Positions 6,581-12,038 of a stretch of 12,038 bases of DNA are shown in pieces (position 1 is the stretch's first letter; each line of letters opens with the position of its first letter). The stretch comes from Iamia sp038233335. GTDB taxonomy: Bacteria; Actinomycetota; Acidimicrobiia; Acidimicrobiales; Iamiaceae. The notes beneath the pieces are model-generated. The model did not search any database and was not told where the DNA came from. It worked only from the letters and a program-made list of their open reading frames with translations. The stretch is from positions 1-12,038 of the forward strand of contig JBBSME010000094.1 in the NCBI GenBank assembly GCA_038233335.1, given 5' to 3'. The position numbers and the translations under genes are program-made.

Positions 6581-7665
6581 GAGCCCGTGGCTGCGGCCCG
6601 GGTGCACCGGGCCCGCTGCACCAGGAGCCGCTGGCCGGCCTGGACGCTGTCGTGGCGGCCGGCCCACACCTCCAGGGCCGGGCCCTGCAGGGCGCGGGCG
6701 TAGGAGAAGCTGAGGGGCCAGGGAGCAGGGCCGTGGTGGTCGGTGACCGCCATCCGATTGATGGCGTCGAGGCGTCGGGTGGCGTCGAGGGCGGACTGCC
6801 CGCCCGAGAGGAACACGATGCCCGCGACCGCGGCGGGGACCGAGTCCCGCAGTGCGGCAAGGGTGGCCTCCGCCACCTCGTCCTCGTCGGGGCCCTCGGC
6901 TGATCCCTGGCCCGGAAGCACCATGTTGACCTTGAGCAGGACCGCGTCGAGGGCAACGTCCAGCTCGGCCAGGGCGGTGAAGGTGCGGCCCAGCGCGGCG
7001 CGGGTCACCGCCAGGTCGGTCATCAGCCCGTGGTCTCCCTCCATCAGGACCTCGGGTTCGATGATCGGAACGACCCCGGCCTCGTGGCACAGCCCGGCGT
7101 AGCGGGCCATGGCCTGGGCGTTGGCGACCAGGCAGGCCTGGGACGGGAGGCCCTCGTCGACCGCGATCACCGCCCGCCACTTGGCGAAGCGGGCGCCGAG
7201 GGCGCGGTACTCGGCCAGCCGGTCGCGCAGACCGTCCAGACCTGAGGTGATCTGCTCGCCGGCGTGGCCGGCGAGGGCCGCGGTGCCGGTGTCGACCTTG
7301 ATGCCCGGGTGCATCCCGGCCGCCGCGATCGCCTCGGGGAAGGCGGTGCCATCGTCGGTCACCTGGCGGATGGTCTCGTCGTAGAGGATCACGCCGCTCA
7401 CGTACCGGCTCAGCCCCGGCGCGGTCACGAGCCACTGGCGGTAGCGACGACGGCCCTCGGCGTTCGGCTCCGCCCCCACCTGGACCAGCCGCTTGTCGAG
7501 CGTGCCGATCGACTCGTCGGCGGCCAGGATCCCCCGCCCGTCGGCGACCAGGGTGCGGGCCAAGGAGGCCAGGTCCGCCGAGTCGGGACCGTCGGTGGGC
7601 AGGGTGGCGTCCATCGATCGCAGGGTGCGTTCAAGGGCCTGGAGGTCGGTCGGGTTCGTATCCAT
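6544..7665 (-). CDS. Class I fructose-bisphosphate aldolase
   Basis: Schiff-base aldolase joining or cleaving fructose 1,6-bisphosphate; in the CBB cycle it condenses triose phosphates and may also make sedoheptulose bisphosphate. The product is 373 aa, slightly longer than usual because of a 30-40-residue N-terminal extension. Signature residues: GILAADESIGTLDKRL (D50), FAKWRAVI (Lys), EPEVLMEGDH (Glu), Schiff-base K245 in LLKVNMVLPG, FLSGGQS and SFSYARALQGPALEVWAGR. The Schiff-base motif reads LLKVN where LLKPN is usual. The ATG at 7665 has GGAG 8 nt upstream; ATG at codon 18 would remove part of the extension. The gene is monocistronic, divergent from the NuoF-like gene and convergent with the kinase gene, overlapping it by 37 bp. 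I see no clear promoter hexamers; a hairpin abuts its ribosome binding site. Confidence 0.95.
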   Translation of the reverse strand: MDTNPTDLQALERTLRSMDATLPTDGPDSADLASLARTLVADGRGILAADESIGTLDKRLVQVGAEPNAEGRRRYRQWLVTAPGLSRYVSGVILYDETIRQVTDDGTAFPEAIAAAGMHPGIKVDTGTAALAGHAGEQITSGLDGLRDRLAEYRALGARFAKWRAVIAVDEGLPSQACLVANAQAMARYAGLCHEAGVVPIIEPEVLMEGDHGLMTDLAVTRAALGRTFTALAELDVALDAVLLKVNMVLPGQGSAEGPDEDEVAEATLAALRDSVPAAVAGIVFLSGGQSALDATRRLDAINRMAVTDHHGPAPWPLSFSYARALQGPALEVWAGRHDSVQAGQRLLVQRARCTRAAATGSYDPAMEDAAPS

Positions 7666-7677
7666 GGTGCTGTCTCC

Positions 7678-7702
7678 GAAGCCAGTCGGGGGTGGTGGCT
7701 TC
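7678..7702 (-). promoter_or_regulatory. Inverted repeat abutting the aldolase ribosome binding site
   Basis: On the minus strand GAAGCCA, an 11-nt loop and TGGCTTC form perfect 7-bp arms, followed immediately by GGAG (7677-7674) and ATG 8 nt later. As RNA it would be a leader hairpin next to the Shine-Dalgarno; as DNA it could be an operator. The effector is unknown. Confidence 0.4.
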
Positions 7703-7719
7703 AGAGTGCGCCCGCGGCG

Positions 7720-7731
7720 CGACGCTCGTCG
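7720..7731. promoter_or_regulatory. Short dyad in the aldolase/NuoF-like intergenic region
   Basis: CGACG-CT-CGTCG is a perfect 12-bp inverted repeat between the divergent aldolase and NuoF-like genes. A further small dyad, CTCAC-CC-GTGAG, lies at 7793-7804. Both are short, G/C-biased and could be chance. The 201-bp gap 7666-7866 otherwise holds only promoter and ribosome-binding signals. Confidence 0.2.
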
Positions 7732-7831
7732 TCCCCCCACCGAGGGAGAACGGGGGTGGACCGATCGAGGCGAGGGGGCGACCCCCCGGGAGCTCACCCG
7801 TGAGGGGGATGGATGCTGCGGGAGCCGGTCG

Positions 7832-7860
7832 TAGGTTCGGGGTCACGCCTCGCAGGAGGT
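7832..7860 (+). promoter_or_regulatory. Putative -10 and strong ribosome binding site of the NuoF-like gene
   Basis: TAGGTT at 7832-7837 resembles the TAGGGT -10 hexamers proposed elsewhere in the window; its -35 is unclear. AGGAGGT at 7854-7860 is a near-perfect Shine-Dalgarno 6 nt before GTG 7867. It decides the start against an in-frame ATG at 7813, which would add 18 unconserved residues. Confidence 0.55.
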
Positions 7861-7866
7861 CGTCCC

Positions 7867-9297
7867 GTGCCCCCCCACCCCGCGCCCCCTCAGATCGCCG
7901 ACCGGCCCCTCGGGGGCAACGCGAGCCGGGGCGCGTCGGTCCTGAACGCCGACGCACCCATCGACCACATCGATGCCTACCGGCGCGTCGGGGGCGGGGA
8001 GGGCATCGCGGCCGCGCTGGCCCAGGACCCCGACGCCGTCATCGCCACCGTGACGGAGGCGGGCCTGCGAGGTCGCGGCGGGGCCGGCTTCCCCACCGGG
8101 GTCAAGTGGCGGTCTGTGGGCGAGGCCAGCGATGGAGTCGCCTACGTGGTGGCCAACGCGGCCGAGGGCGAGCCGGCCGCCTACAAGGACCGGTGGCTGC
8201 TGCGCACCAACCCGTACCAGGTGCTGGAGGGGCTGGCCATCGCTGCCCACGCGATCGGCGCCCGCACCGCCTTCCTCGCCCTCGAAGCCTCTCGCACCGT
8301 CGAGCGCGACGCGGTGGCCCGGGCCCTCGACGAGATGGACGCCGCGGGGATGCTGGGAGCGGTGCGGGTCGAGGTGGTGGCGGGGCCCGACGCCTACCTG
8401 TTCGGCGAGGAGACGGCTTGCCTCGAGGCCATCGAGGGCCGGCCGCCCTTGCCCCGCCTGCTGAAGCCCCACCAGGTCGGCCTGTTCGCCGACCGGGGCG
8501 CCCGCCATCCGACCGCGGTCAACAACGCCGAGACCCTGGCCCACGTCCCGCCCATCCTGCGCGAGGGCACGGCCTGGTTTCGCTCCCGCGGCACGGCGGA
8601 ATCGCCCGGGACCATGCTCTTCACGGTGTGCGGCGACGTGGACCGCCACGCGGTGATCGAGCTGGACCTCGGAACCCCGCTGCGTGAGCTGGTCCACGGT
8701 GTCGGGAGCGGCCCCCAGGCCGGACGGACGGTGAAGGCGGTGGTCCCCGGCGCGTCGGCTGGCGTCCTCACCGGCGCCGACCTCGACACCCCCCTGTCGT
8801 TCGAGGCCATGGCGGCCGCGGGCTCCGGGCTGGGCTCGGGCGGCTTCGCGGTGTACGACGACCACGCCTGCATCGTCTCGGTGACCGCGGCCTTCGCCCG
8901 GTTCCTGGCCGAGGAGTCCTGCGGCCAGTGCCCGGCGTGCCCTACCGGGGCGGCGCAGATCGCCGACGCCCTCGACCGCATCGAAGCGGGGAGCGGCGGG
9001 CCCGAGGACGTGGAACGGATCCAGGCCAAGCTGGCCCGGGTCACCAACGGGTCGCGCTGCGGCCTGCCCCGGGGCACGCAGCGGGTGGTGGGCAGCGTGT
9101 TGGAGCGCTTCGAGGACGAGATCGTCGCCCACCTGGGCCGGGCTTGCCCCTTGCCCGGCGGACGACCGTTCCCGCTGCTGGTCGACCTGGATCCAGCAGC
9201 CGGCCGTTTCCGGGTGCGCGAGCGCGGGCCGCACGCCCGCGGGGACGGCGTTGCCGCACCGGCGCCCTCCCGCCCGGTCGTGGGAGCCCGGGCATGA
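7867..9297 (+). CDS. Stand-alone NuoF-like NAD(P)H-oxidoreductase flavoprotein (SLBB, 4Fe-4S)
   Basis: Resembles the 51-kDa NADH-binding subunit of complex I and of NAD-linked hydrogenases and formate dehydrogenases (NuoF/HoxF/FdsB). At 476 aa it shows the FMN loop GLRGRGGAGFPTGVKW (66-81), the NAD/FMN motif EGEPAAYKDR (100-109), YLFGEETACLEAIEG (about 177-191), an SLBB region and a C-terminal 4Fe-4S site. That site has C352, C355 and C358 (ESCGQCPACPTG) plus C398, matching the NuoF N3 pattern. NAAEGEP has Ala where NADE(G/M)EP is usual. Neither a NuoE nor a NuoG partner is adjacent, and no thioredoxin-like N-terminal fusion is present, so the electron acceptor is unknown. GTG 7867 is chosen by its AGGAGGT. 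Its TGA overlaps the CBS gene as ATGA, implying a joint role. It could be a diaphorase, part of a hydrogenase or formate dehydrogenase encoded elsewhere, or a redox sensor. Confidence 0.9.
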   Translation: MPPHPAPPQIADRPLGGNASRGASVLNADAPIDHIDAYRRVGGGEGIAAALAQDPDAVIATVTEAGLRGRGGAGFPTGVKWRSVGEASDGVAYVVANAAEGEPAAYKDRWLLRTNPYQVLEGLAIAAHAIGARTAFLALEASRTVERDAVARALDEMDAAGMLGAVRVEVVAGPDAYLFGEETACLEAIEGRPPLPRLLKPHQVGLFADRGARHPTAVNNAETLAHVPPILREGTAWFRSRGTAESPGTMLFTVCGDVDRHAVIELDLGTPLRELVHGVGSGPQAGRTVKAVVPGASAGVLTGADLDTPLSFEAMAAAGSGLGSGGFAVYDDHACIVSVTAAFARFLAEESCGQCPACPTGAAQIADALDRIEAGSGGPEDVERIQAKLARVTNGSRCGLPRGTQRVVGSVLERFEDEIVAHLGRACPLPGGRPFPLLVDLDPAAGRFRVRERGPHARGDGVAAPAPSRPVVGARA

Positions 9298-10031
9298 CCG
9301 CGACCGCGCCGGTTGCCGCCACCGCGGGCCGCTCGGGCATCGACCTCAAGGTGGGGGATCTGGCCAGAGGCGAGGTGCTCACCGCGTCGGCCAGCTGGCC
9401 GGTGCGGGTGGCGGTCATCGCCATGTCGGATCGCGGCGTCGGGTCCATCGTCGTCCTCGACGACGACGGCAAGCTGGTCGGCATCTTCACCGAGCGGGAC
9501 CTCCTGCGCGGCGTGGCCGCCGGCATGGACCTCGATGGCGACGTGCTGGGCGACCTGATGACGCGGGAGGTGGTGACCGCGGCGCGGGACTGGGAGGTCT
9601 ACGAGGCCGCGGCCGAGATGCACGACCGCCACATCCGCCACCTCGTGGTCGTCGACGGGGCGGCGGTGATCGGAGTCCTGTCCATCCGCGACCTGCTCCT
9701 CGCCGGTCAGCGCATCGCCCTCACCGATGGGGCGTGGGCCGTGCTGCGGGACCCGCTGACCCTCACCATCCGGGAGCGGCGCCGCCTCCAGACCCTCCTC
9801 CGCGACCTCGACCCGGGGCCGCTGGCCGGGCCGGCCCTCGACGGGCTCGTGGCCCTGCTGGTGGCCACCTGGTCCTTCTCCCTGCCGCTCCCCACCTCGG
9901 GCCCGGAGGCAGTGGCGACCCTCGACGCCGCCGACCGCAAGCTGCTGGAGGCGGCCCTCGAGGACGAGCTGCCCGGACTGCAACGAGCCGTGCACCCGGC
10001 CCCCGGCTGGCGCTCATGGCGCGAGCCCTGA
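9294..10031 (+). CDS. Tandem CBS-domain protein with orphan C-terminal region
   Basis: A 245-aa soluble protein. CBS1 spans about 18-72 (VGSIVVLDDDGKLVGIFTE, with T66-E-R-D69) and CBS2 about 83-136 (HIRHLVVVDGAAVIGVLS, with S130-I-R-D133). The T/S-x-x-D motif at the end of each repeat is the ribose/phosphate contact of CBS modules that bind AMP, ATP, SAM or NAD, so a nucleotide ligand is likely but unidentified. Residues about 140-245 are predicted mainly helical, with an RERRRLQTLL stretch and a hydrophobic segment LDGLVALLVATWSFSLPLP that is too short and isolated to call transmembrane. I do not recognise this region. The ATG overlaps the NuoF-like stop as ATGA. The context suggests it regulates, or is regulated with, the flavoprotein, perhaps as an energy-charge sensor; this is inference. 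Confidence 0.9.
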   Translation: MTATAPVAATAGRSGIDLKVGDLARGEVLTASASWPVRVAVIAMSDRGVGSIVVLDDDGKLVGIFTERDLLRGVAAGMDLDGDVLGDLMTREVVTAARDWEVYEAAAEMHDRHIRHLVVVDGAAVIGVLSIRDLLLAGQRIALTDGAWAVLRDPLTLTIRERRRLQTLLRDLDPGPLAGPALDGLVALLVATWSFSLPLPTSGPEAVATLDAADRKLLEAALEDELPGLQRAVHPAPGWRSWREP

Positions 10032-10050
10032 CGCGGCCGGCGGAGCCGCG
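10032..10050. terminator. Candidate bidirectional hairpin terminator
   Basis: CGCGGC, a 7-nt loop and GCCGCG form a perfect 6-bp stem. It starts right after the CBS gene stop, in the 27-bp gap between convergent CBS and LysR genes. There is no T-tract, as is common in high-GC actinobacteria, so termination is suggested by position and structure only. Confidence 0.35.
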
Positions 10051-10058
10051 GGTCACCT

Positions 10059-10961
10059 TCAGGGGACGAAGCGGGGCTCGGGGTGGGAGGCAGCGGGGTC
10101 GAGCAGGTGGCGGACGAACAGCTCAGCGGTGGGGGGAACCTCCTGGCGGGTGACCAGGTGCCAGGGCCGGGACACGGGCGTGGAGGCCACCGGCACCACG
10201 TCGAGCGTCCCGGCGGCCACCTCGGGCCCGACCGCGTCGCGGGACATGAGGGTGATGCCCAGCCCGGCGACGGCACCGGCCACCACCGCGCCGTTGGAGC
10301 CGAGGGTGAGCGTGGGCGGGTCGACCTCCGAGGCGGTCAGCATCGCGGTCTGGGTCTCCCGGGTGCCCGAGCCCGGTTCTCGCAGGAGCCACGTCGCCTC
10401 GCCCAGGTCGGTCAGCGCCCGCGGATCGTCGTCGGCCATCACCGCCCCCGGAGCGGCCACGACCACCAGCTCGTTGTCGCGGGTGCCCCGCACCCACAGC
10501 TCACTGGTGTCGGGGGGCCGACCGGCCAGGGCCACGTCGACGGCATGGTCGGCCATCCACCGCCACACGTCGGCCTTGGTCCCCACCTCCAGGGCGACGT
10601 CGACGGCGGGGTGCTCTCGGCGGAACAGGGCCAGCGACCGGGGCAGCACGTGCTCGCTGGCCGTCGTCACCGCGGCGATCCGCAGACGGCCCCGGGTCGG
10701 GTCCGACCCGCCCCGGGCGGCCTGCTCAGCCTCGTCCAGCAGGCCGAGCAGGCGATGGACGTAGCCGGCAAAGACCTCGCCGCTGGCCGTGAGGCGGACG
10801 CCCCGGCCGTCGGGCTCGACCAGGGCGACGCCGAGCGAGCGCTCCAGGGCCCGCAGGGCCGAGGACACCGCGGGCTGGGTCACGTACAGGGCGGAGGCCG
10901 CGGCCACCACTGACCCGGCTCGGGCCACCGCGGCGAACGTGCGCAGCTGGGTCAGCGTCAT
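10059..10961 (-). CDS. cbbR: LysR-type transcriptional regulator, probable CbbR
   Basis: A 300-aa LysR-family protein. The N-terminal winged helix-turn-helix is TLTQLRTFAAVARAGSVVAA then LYVTQPAVSSALRALERSLG (about 2-60), followed by the linker helix. The effector-binding fold includes VTTASEHVLPRSLALFRREHP, VDVALAGRP and NGAVVAGAVAGLGITLMS. LysR proteins divergent from RuBisCO genes are classically CbbR, which binds CBB intermediates or NADPH and activates cbb operons; the divergent cbbL 114 bp away supports this name. A GGGAG lies 10 nt before ATG 10961. The T-N11-A dyad at 10980-10992 lies just upstream of its own start, as expected for autoregulation combined with cbbL activation. CysB/YwfK-type regulators share this fold, so the name rests on context. 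Confidence 0.88.
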   Translation of the reverse strand: MTLTQLRTFAAVARAGSVVAAASALYVTQPAVSSALRALERSLGVALVEPDGRGVRLTASGEVFAGYVHRLLGLLDEAEQAARGGSDPTRGRLRIAAVTTASEHVLPRSLALFRREHPAVDVALEVGTKADVWRWMADHAVDVALAGRPPDTSELWVRGTRDNELVVVAAPGAVMADDDPRALTDLGEATWLLREPGSGTRETQTAMLTASEVDPPTLTLGSNGAVVAGAVAGLGITLMSRDAVGPEVAAGTLDVVPVASTPVSRPWHLVTRQEVPPTAELFVRHLLDPAASHPEPRFVP

Positions 10962-10979
10962 CGGCAGCTCACTCCCTAC

Positions 10980-10992
10980 TCATGAGTTATGA
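10980..10992. promoter_or_regulatory. LysR-type (CbbR) binding dyad T-N11-A
   Basis: TCAT-GAGTT-ATGA is a perfect inverted repeat in the canonical LysR T-N11-A format. It lies 19 bp upstream of the cbbR ATG and about 70 bp upstream of the proposed cbbL transcription start, the usual recognition-site position. It overlaps the 10-bp palindrome ACTCATGAGT (10978-10987). A second imperfect dyad, GAAT-N8-ATTC (10991-11006), follows and may be the activation site. The stretch 10978-11010 is only about 40% G+C in otherwise very G+C-rich DNA. Confidence 0.6.
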
Positions 10993-11020
10993 ATGCAGCG
11001 ATATTCCTAGCAGAACGCTG

Positions 11021-11049
11021 TTGTGTTGAGGTCGGCAGCGGGTCACACT
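11021..11049 (+). promoter_or_regulatory. Putative promoter of cbbL
   Basis: TTGTGT (11021-11026) and CACACT (11044-11049) are separated by exactly 17 bp. Both deviate from sigma-70-type consensus, as expected for an activator-dependent promoter. The start would fall near 11056, at the ATG of the short leader ORF, leaving essentially no 5' untranslated region. Confidence 0.45.
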
Positions 11050-11055
11050 TGAACC

Positions 11056-11079
11056 ATGACCACCGAAGCCGCCCGATGA
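11056..11079 (+). CDS. Candidate 7-codon leader ORF ahead of cbbL
   Basis: ATG 11056 opens MTTEAAR, whose TGA (11077-11079) overlaps the cbbL ATG as CG-ATGA-CC. It starts where transcription is predicted to begin, so it would be read as a leaderless message. No Shine-Dalgarno precedes the cbbL ATG, so termination-reinitiation from this ORF is a plausible entry route. ATGACCAC occurs at both starts 20 bp apart (11056-11063, 11076-11083), perhaps a small duplication of the start region. It may be chance; nothing shows the peptide itself has a function. Confidence 0.4.
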   Translation: MTTEAAR

Positions 11080-12038
11080 CCACGACGCTCCGAGATGGCA
11101 AGCGCTACGAGGCGGGCGTCATCCCCTACAAGCAGATGGGGTACTGGGAGCCGGACTACGAGCCGTCCGACACCGACGTCCTGGCCCTGTTCCGCATCAC
11201 TCCGCAGGAGGGCGTCGACCCCGAGGAGGCGGCCGCGGCAGTGGCCGGCGAGTCCTCCACCGCCACTTGGACTGTGGTCTGGACCGATCGCCTCACCGCC
11301 TGCGAGCGCTACCGAGCCAAGGCCTACCGGCTCGACCCGGTGCCGGGGAACCCCGAGCAGTTCTTCGCCTACATCGCGTACGACATCGACCTGTTCGAGC
11401 CCGGGTCGATCGCCAACCTGACCGCGTCGATCATCGGCAACGTCTTCGGCTTCAAGGCCCTCCGGGCCCTGCGGCTGGAGGACATGCGCCTCCCGGTCGC
11501 CTACGTGAAGACCTTCGCCGGGCCACCCACCGGGATCGTGGTGGAGCGGGAGCGCCTGGACAAGTACGGCCGGCCGCTCCTCGGCGCCACCACCAAGCCC
11601 AAGCTCGGGCTGTCGGGTCGCAACTACGGCCGGGTCGTCTACGAGGCGCTGTGCGGCGGGCTCGACTTCGTCAAGGACGACGAGAACATCAACTCCCAGC
11701 CCTTCATGCACTGGCGGGACCGCTTCCAGTACGTGATGGAGGCAGTGAACAAGGCCAGCGCCCAGACCGGCGAGGTCAAGGGTCACTACCTCAACGTCAC
11801 CGCCGGGACCATGGAGGAGATGTACGAGCGGGCCGAGCTGGCCAAGGAGGTGGGCTCGGTCGTGATCATGATCGATCTGGTCATCGGCTACACCGCGAGC
11901 CAGTCCATCTCGGCCTGGGCCCGGGCCAACGACATGATCCTGCACCTGCACCGGGCCGGGCACTCGACCTACACCCGCCAGAAGGACCACGGGGTCAGCT
12001 TCCGGGTCATCTGCAAGTGGATGCGCCTGGCCGGCGTC
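11076..12038 (+). CDS. cbbL: RuBisCO large subunit, form I red-type, partial
   Basis: Ribulose-1,5-bisphosphate carboxylase/oxygenase catalytic subunit: fixes CO2 on ribulose bisphosphate to give two 3-phosphoglycerates. The window ends after 321 codons of about 480-490, so the C-terminal barrel (including loop 6) is missing. Seen: YWEPDYEPSDTDVLALFRIT, ESSTATWTVVWTDRLTA, catalytic K174 and K176 in TTKPKLGLSG, the carbamylated lysine K200 with metal ligands D202 and E203 (FVKDDEN), NVTAGTMEEMYERAE and HLHRAGHSTYTRQ. All active-site residues in the visible part are intact. The N-terminal sequence and NVFGFKALRALRLEDMRLP fit red-type (form IC/ID) enzymes, not green-type or form II/IV. ATG 11076 follows family length and overlaps a leader ORF. 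cbbS and a cbbX activase are expected downstream, beyond the window. Confidence 0.97.
   Translation, partial: MTTTLRDGKRYEAGVIPYKQMGYWEPDYEPSDTDVLALFRITPQEGVDPEEAAAAVAGESSTATWTVVWTDRLTACERYRAKAYRLDPVPGNPEQFFAYIAYDIDLFEPGSIANLTASIIGNVFGFKALRALRLEDMRLPVAYVKTFAGPPTGIVVERERLDKYGRPLLGATTKPKLGLSGRNYGRVVYEALCGGLDFVKDDENINSQPFMHWRDRFQYVMEAVNKASAQTGEVKGHYLNVTAGTMEEMYERAELAKEVGSVVIMIDLVIGYTASQSISAWARANDMILHLHRAGHSTYTRQKDHGVSFRVICKWMRLAGV

Noticed and set aside
7813..7866. ATG 7813 as the start of the NuoF-like gene
   Set aside because: The in-frame GTG 7867 has AGGAGGT at 6 nt spacing, and the added 18 residues show no family resemblance.
10930..10961. Four-codon GTG ORF (VSCR) overlapping the cbbR start, similar to the other leader ORFs
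   Set aside because: It has no usable spacing from a ribosome binding site, and cbbR has its own GGGAG; too short to support.

Overview
The window is very G+C-rich DNA with dense bacterial gene packing, 4-bp ATGA gene overlaps and GTG starts. The error-prone polymerase gene carries an actinobacterial/Bacillus-type LexA box (CGAAC-N4-GTTCG). With red-type RuBisCO, this suggests a chemoautotrophic or mixotrophic high-GC actinobacterium. Acidimicrobiia is my guess; no marker here settles the class. No rRNA, tRNA, CRISPR array or mobile element was found, and there is no gene-free stretch longer than about 200 bp.

Layout, left to right. (1) 1-2412, minus: dnaE2, an SOS-inducible translesion DNA polymerase, cut by the left edge so its C-terminus is missing. 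A LexA box lies inside its apparently leaderless promoter. (2) 2484-4465, minus: a two-gene Calvin-Benson-Bassham (CBB) unit, glpX (class II fructose-1,6-bisphosphatase) followed by an overlapping prk (phosphoribulokinase), possibly preceded by a 12-codon leader ORF. (3) 4644-6580, plus: a two-component pair, a NarL/LuxR-type response regulator then a GAF histidine kinase, overlapping by ATGA. (4) 6544-7665, minus: class I fructose-bisphosphate aldolase, convergent with and overlapping the kinase gene by 37 bp. (5) 7867-10031, plus: an operon of a stand-alone NuoF-like flavin/Fe-S NAD(P)H-oxidoreductase subunit and a two-CBS-domain protein. (6) 10059-10961, minus: a LysR regulator, very probably CbbR. 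(7) 11076-12038, plus: cbbL, form I red-type RuBisCO large subunit, cut by the right edge. It is divergent from cbbR and preceded by a 7-codon leader ORF.

Metabolically, PRK makes ribulose-1,5-bisphosphate, CbbL carboxylates it, and aldolase plus GlpX (which may also act on sedoheptulose bisphosphate) regenerate the acceptor. CbbR probably controls cbbL from the intergenic T-N11-A dyad. Two potential sensor modules sit among these genes: the GAF kinase/regulator pair and the NuoF-like/CBS pair, which could link NAD(P)H redox state and adenylate charge to carbon fixation. That link rests on gene neighbourhood only.

The least conventional features are the orphan NuoF-like/CBS operon inside a CBB locus, and short candidate leader ORFs whose stop codon overlaps the start of the first gene of both CBB units (glpX and cbbL).
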